DNA from: Dermatophagoides farinae
Lineage: Eukaryota; Arthropoda; Arachnida; Sarcoptiformes; Pyroglyphidae
Direction: 5' to 3'
Assembly (NCBI RefSeq): GCF_024713945.1
Contig: NC_134677.1
Span: 5,211,001-5,275,000, forward strand
Length of the DNA stretch: 64,000 nt
Below the pieces are notes generated by a model, which worked only from the letters and a program-made list of their open reading frames with translations, searched no databases and was not told the origin of the DNA. The translations under genes were made by a program, and so were the position numbers. Positions 37,901 to 50,657 of this stretch are shown piece by piece (position 1 is the stretch's first letter; each line of letters starts with the position of its first letter).

Positions 37901-40900
37901 GATTCTTATCTCCAATTGTTATTATAGTTGATGTTTGATCTGAATAAAATGCTCATATAGTTTAATAAATAAAATAATGATAATCAGATTTGCGTTTACG
38001 TATAGAGCAAAAACAAAAATCCATTCGATGAAATTCAAGACACAGTTTTGGACGGAATGTATGTAAAAAAAAAAATTTATCGTTTTTGAATTTAGGGTAA
38101 AAGAAAAAAAAACGTAAACTAATTTCAAAGCTCAAATTTCTTAATAGGCTTTTAAAATAAAAACAAATGTGACTAAAACCAACGTCATCCATCAACAAAG
38201 TTTGAAAATGGAAATTTTTTGGAACAACTAATTGAAGACATCCCTATTTTTGGATTGCATAATTTGAAAAAAATACTAGAAATCTTCCAATTAAACACAA
38301 TGATGATGATGATGATGATGATTAAACGGAAATGAAGTCAAAAAACATATAAGCTTTTTGTTTTTTGATTTCATTAGCAAGTTATTCAGAATGATTATCT
38401 AAATTTCTTGATCTTTATTTCGTTCTAACTATCAGTATAAATGGAGTTGTTTTTTCAATTTTTTTTAAATATTCAAAATGGAATGTAATCCGATAGGAAA
38501 AAAATCTCCAACAAGAAAACTTGATTAATTTATTGAAAAAAAATATAAAGAGTCGAATTAATTGAGAAATCATCTTCATCAATTGAATGGCTGTAATGAA
38601 TTCGGGCAGATATGGAGAATGAATTGTATATTTATCAGAATAATCAATGTTGGTGGAATTTTAATTCATTTTTTATAGAATCATTTTTAGGTATTGTCAG
38701 TTATTCTGTCATTTTCTCAAAAAAATAACCATTAAAGAAAAATGTTTGAAATTAAAATCGAACCATAGACCAAAATGACAAACACACACATGAAAAGAAT
38801 TTTAAAGATTTCAAAACGATTTCATTTTTTTTCGTTTGTCAATTCTTCGTGATTTTTTTTTATTTATTGTTGCTGTAAAGGCCCTGATTCTTGTTCTAGA
38901 CTTGTTTTCTTGTGAAAATTATGCTTCTATCATCATTATCAACATGAACAAATGCAAAAATGTCCCTACAACGTTATGGCCCGAGACAACCTAATCAACA
39001 AAAACTTTAAACATCAATTCTTGTTGTTGTTGTTGTTGTCATTGTTGTGAAAATAGAATCAAAAATAAACTCATGAAGAACCTTTTATCTTGATATATTT
39101 TTCATTCGACTCTAAAAAAAATCAATCGACACAAATGAAGTAAAATAGAAGTTGAAAAACTATTTGAGCTTTAAATTTCTTTGAAATTTTTCTTTCCGCT
39201 CTTGTCACAAATTCAAGCTCTTCAAAGTAGTTAGCGAGAAAATAGCAAAACAAAATACATAGCCGAACACACACACACCAACATTTAATTGTTCAACATT
39301 CATGAGCATAAATTGAATTTATTTGAATTTTGAATCGAACCATTAGATAAAACAAACAAACAAACAAAGAGAATGAAAAGAAAATCATATGAATAAAACA
39401 AATGAAAATAATAAAGCCAGAATTCAAAGGAAAAAAATTCATCTATACTGAACACATGATGATAACAAAATACTCATTTTCAAATGATTCACATTAAGAA
39501 AATCAATAATGAACATTGGATGGTTATTTTCATAGATTCTAAACAATTTTATTTATTTAAATCAATTTTATTGATTAGAAAAAAATTATCATTCACAAAT
39601 TAATTCATCAATATTTGTAGCTCAATACTTGTACCATTGCTCTATCATCCAGCTGGGTTTCTATTTTGAAATGTATTGTCTTCATCATTATGATTATAAT
39701 CATGAAAAAAGTTCATACTAACAATGACGAAATGAAACAATGAATTACAGGCGACAATGACAACCCGCTAATTTCAATTTATAAGTATTTCAGGCCAAAA
39801 AAAGAATCCGTAGTTATCCCTAATATTGGGTTTTTCGGTTATTTTCACTGTTGATGTTGCTATGGATATTGCTGTCGAGTTGAGAATTTTTATTCTTTTT
39901 ATATCTGATATGATGATGACTGAACGTATCACAAGTCAATAGACTTGTTTTAGGTTTCTTTCAATTGAGGCCCATGTTCAAGTTCATTATTCTCATTTGT
40001 TATATGAAAGTTGTCAATAACAAAAAAAAAATAAATTTTCAATTTGAGCAAAAACATATAGTAAAAAAACCTCATCCAATTCGATCGGATCGTACATCGG
40101 GAGAGAAAAAAACGTCACAATAATAAACAAAAAGAAGCAGAGAAATGGTGCAAAAAAAAGATTTCGGATAATAATTTTCTATTTCATAAATTACATGCCG
40201 TCATTGTTCTAGCATCAGCTAAATGATTTTATAGTCATTCAACTTGTATTGCTTTTCAATGTTTCTCGTCGAGTTTGGGGTAACAGAATTTGGGGAAATA
40301 AAGTTGTATATATATGTGAAATCTTATAAATTGCAACATTCAATAATGATGTTATATAATAACGTAGGTGCAAAATAAAATGTTTTTCATTGGCTTGACT
40401 CCAAATGGGTGTATCGAATCATCATAAGAATTTTTATTATTATTTTTTAAAATTATCATCATTCCATATAGACACATAATATTTGGGAAAATTTATTCGA
40501 TTATTATTGTGAAACATTTATTTATTTATTCTATTCATCCATTGAATTCGTTTCAATGAAATAAAATTATATAAAAGTGCGCCATAAGGTATAAATTTTG
40601 ATGAAGAAAAAAAAATGTTCAGAAAGGATATTCTTCATTAAAGAATACAATTCGCTATGTATTATCATCTTTATATGCGAGAGAAAAAATGTAGAATTTT
40701 TTTAGTCATTAAATCATTTATATTCAAATAACTAGAATCTATTCATATATTCGACTATTCTTATTCAACTTTTTTTTGTTAGTTTAATATCAATAAGAAT
40801 AGTCGGCTTTCATTTCCGATATTTCAATCACATTATTGAATTGTTTGATTGCAACAATGTCAAATATCACGAATTTGAATTTCTTTTCAATAAAAAAAAT

Positions 40901-43897
40901 GTTTGATACATCCATAATGAATGAGTTATAACTGTGCAGACACAATGCTTTCATTGGCATTTGTGTTTGTTCTTTCGGAATTTTCAAACTGATCACAATT
41001 CACCTTCATTCTCGTGAGCCAAAAATAAAAAATTGTTTTTCGAATAAAATCATCAATAAACCTATGAAAAACCAATCCCATCATGTTTGTGGCAGTCATA
41101 TTACTTAATCGAGGGAATAACTTGGCCAACGTTTCAAGCATCTTGATTGTGATTCTTTTCTTTGTTTTGTATTATTATTAACATTTTCTGTTCGTGAATC
41201 GTTTTTGAGCTCATTAAATTGTTAGCACAGTTGCTCAAAATATGAAATAAACTCCTATCTGTAGATGTAATAATAATAATGACAATTTCAATAATGGAAC
41301 ATCAAAATAAAATGAAACACAAATATTATTAAAACCAAAAATGGGCAAAAATTTATGGCAAAAAACCAAATAGATGTAAAATTTCACTCCCTGAAGGCGG
41401 ACGACTATGAATCTAATGAATCATATACAACTAATATTAAGCCATGTTATGTACATTGAAAAATGCACTGAAAAATAAATGTGACAATGACAAATGAAAT
41501 GTGAGGAAGGAATGAACGTTTCTCAGTTCAAGTAATGGAATGGAACAATACAAAAAAAATCCGACTAATTATGGTGATTTTTCAAAAAAAAAAAAAAAAT
41601 TCTATTCTTTTCTTCGAAATAAATTTCCTTCCTGTAAGGCAAAACTATGAGATTTTTTTTTAATTTTAATTTTTGATTCATGTGATAATGGGATTTTTTT
41701 TGTTGAAAAATTTGATTTACCACAAATTTGAAAAAAAATGGTGAGAAAAAGAGGAAAAAATTATCGACTTTCCTGATGATCGAGAATTTTGTTGCTGCTG
41801 TTTGTGAAAATTGCTCATTGCCCGAATCAAATAGAAATTTTACATATCATTCTCTTGAAACAAAAAAAAAATGATGGACAAAAGTAAATTTTAGTTTTTA
41901 AGATTCATGAAATAAATTTTGATGCGAATCAATAACAAAAAAAATGCCCTTTTTCAATAACATGTGGACAAATTTTGATTTAAATTTGGTTCAATGCCCT
42001 ATGGCGTATTTTATCAAACAAATCACTATACTGTTTTTGTCATGAAATGATATTTTTTTACAAATAAAAAAAATTGATGATATCAAAAGAAACTCATTCA
42101 ACCATTGTGAAACAGTATAATAAAAAAAAATGCAATTTTCTATTTATTGATTCGAATGGAATAATGCAAATATTTTTTTTTGTTGTTGTTGTTGCTGTTG
42201 AAAGTAGATTTGTTATTTGCATTTGTTCATTCCGTTCATATATCAGGTTCAATATAAACAAATATCAACAATTTAGGATATCCTTCCTTTTTTGAATTTC
42301 CTTCATTCCTTTTTTTTAGTAATGATAAATTAAAATTTCAGCTAACGTGATTATTGTGATTTTTTTTTTTTTTTTTGATTGCCATTTATTATATTTTCTA
42401 ATATGATTAAAATAATTAATTACATCCATGTTGGTAATATATTAACAGAAGAAAACTACAAAAAAAAATTCTAGACAACATGAATATAGAATCATAAAAT
42501 GAATGAGAATTCTACAACAACAAAATTGGATCAAGTTTTGGAAATGTTTAAAAAAACCGGAAACATATGAAGACAAACGAGTAATGAGAAGAGGAAAAAT
42601 ATTTTATCTAATAGTCTCAATTATCTGAATATCATATCTGCCATTTGGTTCATTATTTACGATGATCACCCCGAAATATAGGTAATATATCACATCAATT
42701 AAATTTCTACATATACTACATTGATCTACCACAGAGTAAAAATCGTATCTATCTATAACTATTTTTTTTCTTGTATCTACAAGATTAGTGCCCTTTCAGT
42801 ATGATAAATAGAGGTTTTTAAATGTGAAATAATAATAAAAATAGTAATGGCCTTCATAGTCTATTGATGTGGAAATTAATTTTCCTGAACAACAGGAAAA
42901 CTGAAGAAAATCTACATTAAGATGAATGAGGTCATTCCGGAAGACAGAAAAAAAACTTTAGCGGCTATTAAGCGATCAACATTAGCGCAAAGAATGGCAA
43001 CAACAGAAAAAAAATTTGCCTTCTTTATTAACTACAAGAATTATTTTTTCTCTATTTCTTCCATTGTAATCTGAATGGTGGTTAGCCCAAAAACTTGGGG
43101 TAACAAATTTCAAATATCAAACATGGATAAAAATTGTTTGAAATTTTCAAGAATTATCTTATCTACAATAAAAAGAATATAGTAAAAACGTATAACATAG
43201 TAAAAATGGGTCAACATGAGAGAAATTTTCCATTTTATTCTCCATATGGTTTGATAGAATAAACGTAAAGAAAAATCACTCACATATGCGGTAAACGAAA
43301 ATCTGGATCGTGACCGTTGGTAAATAATACAGCACTATTGTTATAATCATAATTGAACCAGTTTTCATCCATAAATTCATTGTCGCCGCTATACTCATCA
43401 TTATCACTAACGTTATTCATACCAGCCACAATATCTGGCATAAATGATGGAATCAAGGTATGTGTTGTTGAACCTTGATTGATGACATCAGTATCTATAT
43501 TTTGATGTGCATATTTATGACGATAATAATAACGTTTCTGTTGTTTTTGGTGATTCAAGTTTAATTTTCTATCATATTCATACATTTGATGATTTTGATT
43601 GTTGTTTTCATTGTTATAATGTTTAAATCGTTGATTATCATTATCATCATTCATAGATGATGACATTGAAATCATTAATGATGATAATTGATTCCAAATA
43701 TTATACATAGAAAAATGACAATCATAATTAGAAGTGGTAAATGAATCATCGGTGGTCGTTGTTATTATCATTGGATTTAATGGATCCACAGCATTCACAC
43801 TATGAATATGGCTACCAACACTAGTAATATGGCCACCTCTACCAACTCCAGTGGCAAAGGCAAATAATAAAGGCAATATTGATGTTGGAATCATCAT
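28932..43897 (-). CDS. SPR: Sex-peptide/myoinhibitory-peptide receptor-like GPCR
   Basis: Four minus-strand exons: 43897-43284, 35540-35172, 34912-34717 and 30761-28932, giving 1002 aa. Splices are consensus and phases agree (2, 2, 0). Exon 1 encodes a signal peptide and an Asn-rich ectodomain ending '...DPDFRLPH'. TM1 is at about 222-248 (Asn241), TM2 has Asp269, and Cys299 is before TM3. TM3 ends 'GQRYIYVCHFSLAR', with QRY in place of DRY as in Drosophila SPR. 'RFFDRKFLP' follows in the TM4-loop region. TM5 is at about 405-432. TM6 starts near 650. TM7 ends 'SYPINFAIYCGMSRQFR', nearly identical to SPR. Loop 3 (about 435-648) and the tail (about 717-1002) are long, with poly-Asn, His, Asp and Thr runs. 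Rhodopsin-class peptide receptor coupled to G proteins; MIP/allatostatin-B is the likely ligand by family. The second ATG of the pair at 43894 is an alternative start; a leader exon lies further upstream. Confidence 0.93.
30762..34716 (-). other. Third intron of the SPR-like receptor gene
   Basis: About 4 kb of AT-rich DNA between the exon ending TM4/loop 2 and the exon starting in TM5. Several frames of 60-120 codons occur (for example 33275-33637, minus) but they are Phe/Cys/His-rich, lack family likeness and are taken as chance. No repeat family or RNA gene is recognised. Confidence 0.6.
35541..43283 (-). other. First intron of the SPR-like receptor gene
   Basis: A 7.7-kb intron, roughly a hundred times the usual intron of this window. 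It is AT-rich with A/T runs and short GAT/ATC repeats. One less repetitive segment at about 40790-41145 is described separately. Otherwise I see no exon, RNA gene or mobile element. Confidence 0.6.
40790..41145 (-). pseudogene. Possible gene remnant within the receptor intron
   Basis: Two overlapping minus-strand frames look more protein-like than their surroundings. The first reads 'LETLAKLFPRLSNMTATNM', a leucine-spaced pattern as in F-box/LRR-type proteins. The likeness seems to continue in the other frame after a shift near 40998 ('ISLKIPKEQTQMPMKALCL'). This would fit a short decayed fragment of a leucine-rich-repeat-like gene. No family is firmly recognised and chance is possible. Confidence 0.25.
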
Positions 43898-43918
43898 TAT
43901 TAAAAAAATTAAATACAA

Positions 43919-46900
43919 TCTGATAGAAAAAATAGAATTGAATTACATTATTATTCTTGAATACAATACACATATATATGAAAAAATATATCAACACACT
44001 ATAACTTGAAGATACACACAGCAATATGAAATTGACGATGATTATTTACTGTGAATAGGATTGATCAACAATAATCAACTGAGAGAAAAATAATTAAATG
44101 CATCCATTATTGTCACAACACCAATCATTGAAATTTATAAATTCTAATCAGGCTGTTTCGTTTGGCCAATAAAAAAAAGAATCGCTTGCTGTCGTTTTAT
44201 GGCATGGCATGCGTATCACATAATGAAAACTAAATTCTGGCTACTAATTCCGCGAATACATGTTAGCGATGTTTTTTACAACACTTGGCTATATGATTCT
44301 GCGTACATATTAATAATACCAGACAGAAAAAAAAATGATTCTGAAATTCATGCTGCCACTGCTACTTGATCGTCCTGGAGGCATCAAATTCAAGATACAT
44401 ACAGGTGACCTAGAGACAGACAGCATATGATTTCAAGACAAATTCAAAAAGACAATTTCTGTTTTTTATCAAAATTATTTTCATTCATTTAAAAACACAG
44501 AATGTCGTCTCAAGTGGAAATTCATTAGCAAATTACTTGAATGAATAAAATGAAATGGATATTGTGTTACAATGTAGTCTTTCTTTTAAAATGAAATCTA
44601 TTTAACATTAAATTGTTTTCAACAAACCAAATAAAAAAAAATATGATTTAAAATTTTTAAAATTTAAATAATCACTTGGAATAGGAATCGTTGTTCACAA
44701 TAAACTTTCTCAAATATCTTCTGAATTCAGAGAAAATTAGATGAGGCAAATCAGAATTTTCATCCATCAACATTACAAGCAAAATGATTTTGTTTATGTC
44801 ATTTTCCACCTTCTTTTTTTCCATCTTCATTATTCAATGAAATTCAGAAACAGTGAAAACAAAATAAAATAGATTCATTTGCATAATGTATTAAGAAAAA
44901 AAACAGAATGAAAATGAACACCAAAAAAAATTAAATGAAAAAATTTTCATCCATTCACTCCGTTTTTGTTGTGACAACAAATTCAAATCAATTTGAAATG
45001 AAATGAATTTTTCCGGTTAAAATGAAAAACTTTCACTTTAATTTGTATTTGAATTTGTATTCTGTAACTTTATAAATCAACGATTCAAGTTTCATCAAAT
45101 ATTTTCATTTGGGAAAAAGTTTTCAATTTTTGTGGTATACAAAAAAAAAACAAAAGAACAGAATAAAAACAGTGAAATACTGTCATCAGAGCTGATAATA
45201 ATAAGACTTGTGTTTATTTTTTTTTAAATTAATATTAAAATTTCATTTAAAAGTTTTTAGTTTTTGTCTTGGTCTTGTTTTTCTTTTTACTCGATCAATA
45301 CATTTATTAGAACAATGTAAAATCAATCGAATTGGGCTATTAAATTAAACCTATAATAAGATAGCAGTTTCTGGAAATTTATTACATTCAAAAAAAAAAA
45401 AGAAAAAACAATCAACACCATCTGAAACCATAAAAATCGATCACTAAATTTTATCGATCACGGATATTGTTAAACCAAATGCAACAACAACAACAACAAC
45501 AGCAAAAATCTTTTATTGCAAATGAGAATAAATTTGAAAGCTTGTAATTCATCATCATCATCATAAGATTGGATAAATGATCAAAATAGTAAAAAAAAAA
45601 ATGCCAAAGATCATGGCATACAAACAAACAATAAAAACTATTAATAAATAAACTAAACAGCGATGAAATAAAAATCTAATCAAATCAAATGCATGATCAT
45701 CTGAATTTAAATATATAATCTCGTCTAACGCATATTATTATGATTAATTTTAATATTTTTTTTTTAATATCATTATAAGTGGCAATGACTGATGAAACTT
45801 TACAATCCAATATCATCAAATGCACACGCACATAAATATACATAACTAATTTGAATATCAGTAAGGATGTGAATAAAAAAAACAAACAAACAAACAAAAA
45901 TTCCAAAAACTATAATCCACATCCAATTGTTTGTCATCATCATAATCATCATTCAAAAAAAAAAAAAAAATTTTAGGGTTGATGAGAATAATAATGATGG
46001 AGTGAAGAAAAAACTTGAAAAATTCAATTCATTTCATTTCAAGTTTTAATTCAAAGCAAAAAATAAACGGTTCATTCGGCCCGAAAAAACAAGCAAGTTT
46101 TTGCAAAAAAGAAAGAATTTCGATAGAACGCTTAAAAATAAGAATTTTCAAAGAAAATTTCCTTCTCATTGTCATTTCCAATTTTATGAAAATTGCAAAG
46201 CATGGAAAAAACCCATTATTTCCCATTTCCTCGGTCTTGAAACGAGAAAAAAAAAACTTCAATTCAATTCTTAATCAACAGCATTATGATTTGCAAATGA
46301 ATGGAAAGAGTCGTTTCCTCTATTTTTGAAATAAAATTACATTATCCAACTATTAGTAGAACAAATATAGAAAAACAAACGTAATGGTGAAGACAGTAAA
46401 AAATAAAAATATAATAGAATTGCAATCGATTTTTTTTCTTTCCTCATCACAATTACCGATATGGTGAATTTTCCAATATTTTGGTGGTTCAGGAAATCTT
46501 GGAATATACAAACATGGTAATATAATAAAACATAACTATAATAACAACAATATAATGGTGATAATAATAATGACAATGTATTTCAACCGATATTCTATAC
46601 ATAAATAAAATTAACAATTTCGGTAAACATTGCCACAATTTGATCAATACAAAATCAAATTGACCGGACGTTGATACATTTATTTTTCATCATATCTGGA
46701 TCACCAGATATAATTCATATGATGATAATACTTAGCATAAAAGTTATTGATGAAAGAGGTCATAATGATCATAAAATATAAAAAATGTGTCGTCGTTTAA
46801 AGCAATAATTGAATCGTTTTATTGTATTCAAATATATATGCAATAATAATTATGAAATTCAAATGTAATCTAGTGAGAGAAATAAAGATCGGTAATAATA

Positions 46901-47010
46901 TTAATATTTTGATGATAAATGTGATAATAAAATCCAATAAAAAATCATCAACATAATAATAATATTAAAATATTAAATTTACAAAATCACTAATCATATG
47001 ATAGATGGAA
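43919..47010. other. Intergenic region between the receptor and carboxypeptidase genes
   Basis: A likely acceptor at 43920-43922 (CAG, minus strand) suggests that the receptor's leader exon lies further up. A less AT-rich island at about 44150-44430 could be that leader or a promoter, but neither can be shown. The remainder is AT-rich; a 104-codon plus frame at 46015-46329 is lysine/phenylalanine-rich chance sequence. Confidence 0.45.
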
Positions 47011-47017
47011 AAAATCA

Positions 47018-47026
47018 TATAAAAAA
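47018..47026 (+). promoter_or_regulatory. TATA box of carboxypeptidase gene 1
   Basis: TATAAAAAA lies 48 bases before the start codon. A start site about 30 bases downstream would leave a leader of roughly 20 bases, common for highly expressed digestive-enzyme genes in arthropods. Confidence 0.5.
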
Positions 47027-47065
47027 GATGACAAAATCCAAATTTTTCATTTATCTGTCTTATTC

Positions 47066-49029
47066 ATGATGGTTTGTTCGAAAATTCTACTATTGATCCT
47101 TGGATCATTATACGCAGTGGTTGTTAACAGTGATAACCTGAGTCAATATGATGATCTAAAAGTGATTCGTGTTCGGCCAGTCAATCATTTTCAAATGATT
47201 TCATTATTGGATCTTGAAGATGATGTAAGTGCATGCCAAACTAGATGATATGATTTTTTTTGATTATTTTTTTTTTTTGGGTCAACAGATAGATTTTTGG
47301 CGTCGACCCGATCAAATCAATCGATTTGCTGATCTCATGATAACACCAAACAATAGTCAACGTGTAATGCATTATCTTTCATCACGTAACATTGCCTATG
47401 AAATTCTTATCAATAATGTACGTACGGTCGTCCAAAATGAACGTGATCAGATGGCTAAAACAAAAAAGCGACTTGAAATGCTACGCAGTAGTGATTCGCT
47501 TCAAACAGATATAATTGTTGGATTTTGGCAAAGTTATCAACGATATGAAGCAATTGAAAATCTTATGAATGATTTACAGAATAAATATCCAAATTTGGTG
47601 GCTAAAATCAATTTTGGAAAATCATTTGAAGGTCGAGAATTGAATCTAATGCGTATTGGAGCAATTAGTGATGATAAGAAGCCGGTTGTATTTATTGAAG
47701 GAGGAATTCATGCTCGTGAATGGATTTCACCGGCTTTTGTTACACATTTCGCAAATCGATTGCTCACTGGTTATGAAAATCAAGATGCTGACATCAAAAA
47801 ATTAATGGAAACGTTTGATTTTTACATTGTTCCCTTACTCAATCCGGATGGTTATGAATACACACATACAAAGGTAAATTATTGTTGCAAAAAAAAATCA
47901 TTAATAATGACAAATATTTGAATTTTAGTATCGATTATGGCGAAAAACAAGATCCATACAAAAATCTAGTTCTTGTATTGGTGCAGATCCAAATCGCAAT
48001 TTTGGCTATGAATGGGGCGGGGAAGGAACAAGTAACAATCCATGCAGTGAAATCTATACTGGTACAAAAGCATTTTCCGAACCTGAAGTCAAGGCAGAAA
48101 CCGATTATATTATGAAACATTTAGAAGGTCGAGCCTTAGTGTATGTTGCTGTACATTCATATGGGCAATATCTACTTTATCCATGGGTAAGCATTAGAAG
48201 ACAAATGATTACAATTAATGTCAATTAATCGTTAATAAAACTAATTTCCTCTATACAACAATGTCAATGTAGGGTTACACTGATAAACAAACACCAGACA
48301 ATGACCGTTTAGATGGTATGGCTAAATTGGCTACCGATGCTATGGCTAAACGTTATCAATCCAAATACATTTACGGAATGTCAACGACAGTTTTATGTAA
48401 GTTTTTTCTCATGAGAATTTAGAATTTCACTGACTAGTTAATATGAATGTGACAATACGATAAATGAATTTCCTATTCAAAGACAAGATACAAGAATTCT
48501 TGTCATGCTAAATGAATTTCTGATGTTTCCTTTTTGTGTTTTCTTTGTTTTATTCTTTTTCTGTTACATATAATTAATTTGTCGTCGATCTGTATTGGTT
48601 TGGTTTGATCTTGCTATCCATCTTATGGATACATTCATCTTACTGTTATGCATTCATTTTATTCGTTAACATTTCTATAAATGAAAAATCAGCGTTTTTT
48701 CAAACAAATAAAAAAAATTGCTATAGTCGACAACTATAATTTGCTGTGACAAATTTTCTATCGATTAGTTTCTTTACCTTAATTATCATAACATGAAATT
48801 TTGTTTGTAAATCTAAATTTTTCTTAATTTTTTTTTAGATGCTGCTGCTGGAGCTGGAGATGATTGGGCATATGGTGCAGCATCGATACCGTATTCATAT
48901 ACACTTGAATTACGCGATACTGGTTCACATGGATTTCAATTACCACCCGAACAAATTATTCCAACTAGTGAAGAAGCTGGTGATGGTATGATTGCAATGC
49001 TATTGGCGATCATAAAAAATGATTTATAA
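47066..49029 (+). CDS. Zinc carboxypeptidase, M14A, carboxypeptidase B-like specificity
   Basis: Five exons: 47066-47224, 47289-47873, 47929-48186, 48273-48396 and 48839-49029, giving 438 aa. A signal peptide (about 1-22) is followed by an activation propeptide with 'VDFW/IDFW'-type text and then the catalytic domain from about residue 140. The zinc ligands are His194 and Glu197 in '[10 protein letters not shown]' and His323 in 'VAVHSYGQ'. Substrate-carboxylate residues are Asn270/Arg271 ('DPNRNF'). The catalytic Tyr is 376 (Tyr248 in bovine enzyme) and the catalytic Glu is 399 in 'LELRDTG'. The position equal to bovine residue 255, which sets specificity, is Asp383 ('GDDW'), as in carboxypeptidase B, so preference for C-terminal Lys/Arg is predicted. 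A secreted, zymogen-type digestive peptidase is likely. A tandem paralogue with the same exon phases follows. AATAAA is at 49154. Confidence 0.95.
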
Positions 49030-50120
49030 TTCAACAAATTTCACTTAACCAAAACATCGACAAAAAAAAGAAAAATTGCCATTCGAAGAATAATCTTATC
49101 ATTTTTTTTCACCATACTTTAATATCGGATTGTCATAACAAATATAATAACAAAATAAAAGGAGCTATATTGAAAAATGGGGAGATTTTCTATTCTTGTT
49201 TTACATACACTGTATTGTCTAAAAATATGTTCAATAAGAACATTACAAAAATAAAAGAAAAAAAAACATTCACTAAACGATTAGATGATAAATTTTGCTT
49301 ACCATTTAAGGCACTTAACATACAAAAAAAAAACAAGGAAGTGTTCTAAAGATATCGATGATGATAAATGATTGCTTTTATAGAGTTTACTCGAAATTTG
49401 ATGTTATATAATGGTGTAAGTAATAAAATCAGATGAGAATTTGATCAAGATCAGATTGCTCTGTGTTGTTCTATGTTGAAGTTATTGTTTGAAATCGACA
49501 TGTTTTCAACCGCATGCCCGAATTTTTTAATAGTACACTGGAGCATTATACCATTGACTTCTTTGTTATATATCTTTTATCAGAAAAAGGTTGAAAACCA
49601 CTGATATTTATGGTAATGTGATCGTTATAATGGTGAATAACCAAAGGTCTCTAAGGACCCTTCTTTTTGTTGACAAATGATCAATCGATTGAGATTCAAT
49701 CATCACAATCGAAAGAATCTAATCTAATAAAATAGCCATTAGAATATGTCTAGTAAAATCTTTTTCTTCAAACGTTTTCTATTCATGTTTATAATCATCA
49801 ATTTTTTTCAAAAAAAGATGCGAAATAATAATTATAGGAATTTGTAGAATTGAACAACATATTCATTATTAGAAATGACCATCAACATCATTATTCGTGT
49901 GTACAATGTGTCAATTTTATTTTTAACTTGATTTTAAAAATAAGCTCATTATTCTTCAAACACAAATACGACATAGATATCGTGTGATCAGATGCTTAAG
50001 TTCGCATATGAAACTGAGAAAACTATCTATATAAACAATTTATATTCTTCTTAATGAAAACAGATTTTTTTTAAAGGACAATTTCTATTCTCATCACCAT
50101 CGTGTTGACATTTTACACAT

Positions 50121-50153
<33 letters not shown>

Positions 50154-50600
50154 GAAGTATGGAGAAATGGATGAATGAAAGAACCAAAGTTATTTTTAAA
50201 ATAATAACAAAAAAAAATGTTTGCCTCATATTCTCCCAAGAAGTTGAAAGTTTATTTTCAAAAAAAAAAAATTGTAATACAAACATGAACAACAATAGCA
50301 ACCAGTCAAATCAGTATAATCATTAATTTATTTGAAAAATATTTGTGTATGATGACAACGTCGACCAAAGAGAGAAATGGAATCATTTTTTTCAAAAATT
50401 TCTTCTGAAAATCTGTTTCCATCGAAAATGGATGAATCTCAATTTAAACCACAAACATACAACAATAAACCAAGCGGAATATTTTTTTCACATTTTAGCC
50501 ATATAATAACTTTTATATTTTTTTAGGGTTCATTGGGTTGAATATCGTGAACAAACACACCGACAAGGTTGAATGAAGATTATAAATCAAATACCAGAAA
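49030..50600. other. Spacer between the tandem carboxypeptidase genes
   Basis: No coding exon is seen. It includes the 3' end of gene 1 with AATAAA at 49154-49159 and a compound microsatellite, (TG)n then (AG)n, at 50121-50152. Frames of about 60 codons across that repeat are artefacts. Confidence 0.6.
50121..50152. repeat. Compound (TG)n(AG)n microsatellite
   Basis: Eight TG units run directly into about eight AG units between the two carboxypeptidase genes. Confidence 0.9.
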
Positions 50601-50608
50601 TTCAGACG

Positions 50609-50636
50609 TATAAATTTTGTATCATATTTCCAGTCA
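50609..50636 (+). promoter_or_regulatory. TATA box and initiator of carboxypeptidase gene 2
   Basis: TATAAAT at 50609-50615 is followed about 22 bases later by CCAGTCA, close to the arthropod initiator TCAGTY. The start codon follows at 50658, giving a leader of about 25 bases. An intact core promoter suggests the copy may still be transcribed despite its frameshift. Confidence 0.5.
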
Positions 50637-50657
50637 CTGTATTTGAAAAAGTGAAAA

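Noticed and set aside
46015-46329. 104-codon plus frame before the carboxypeptidase genes
   Set aside because: Lys/Phe/Ile-rich chance frame in AT-rich DNA; the opposite strand is equally open.
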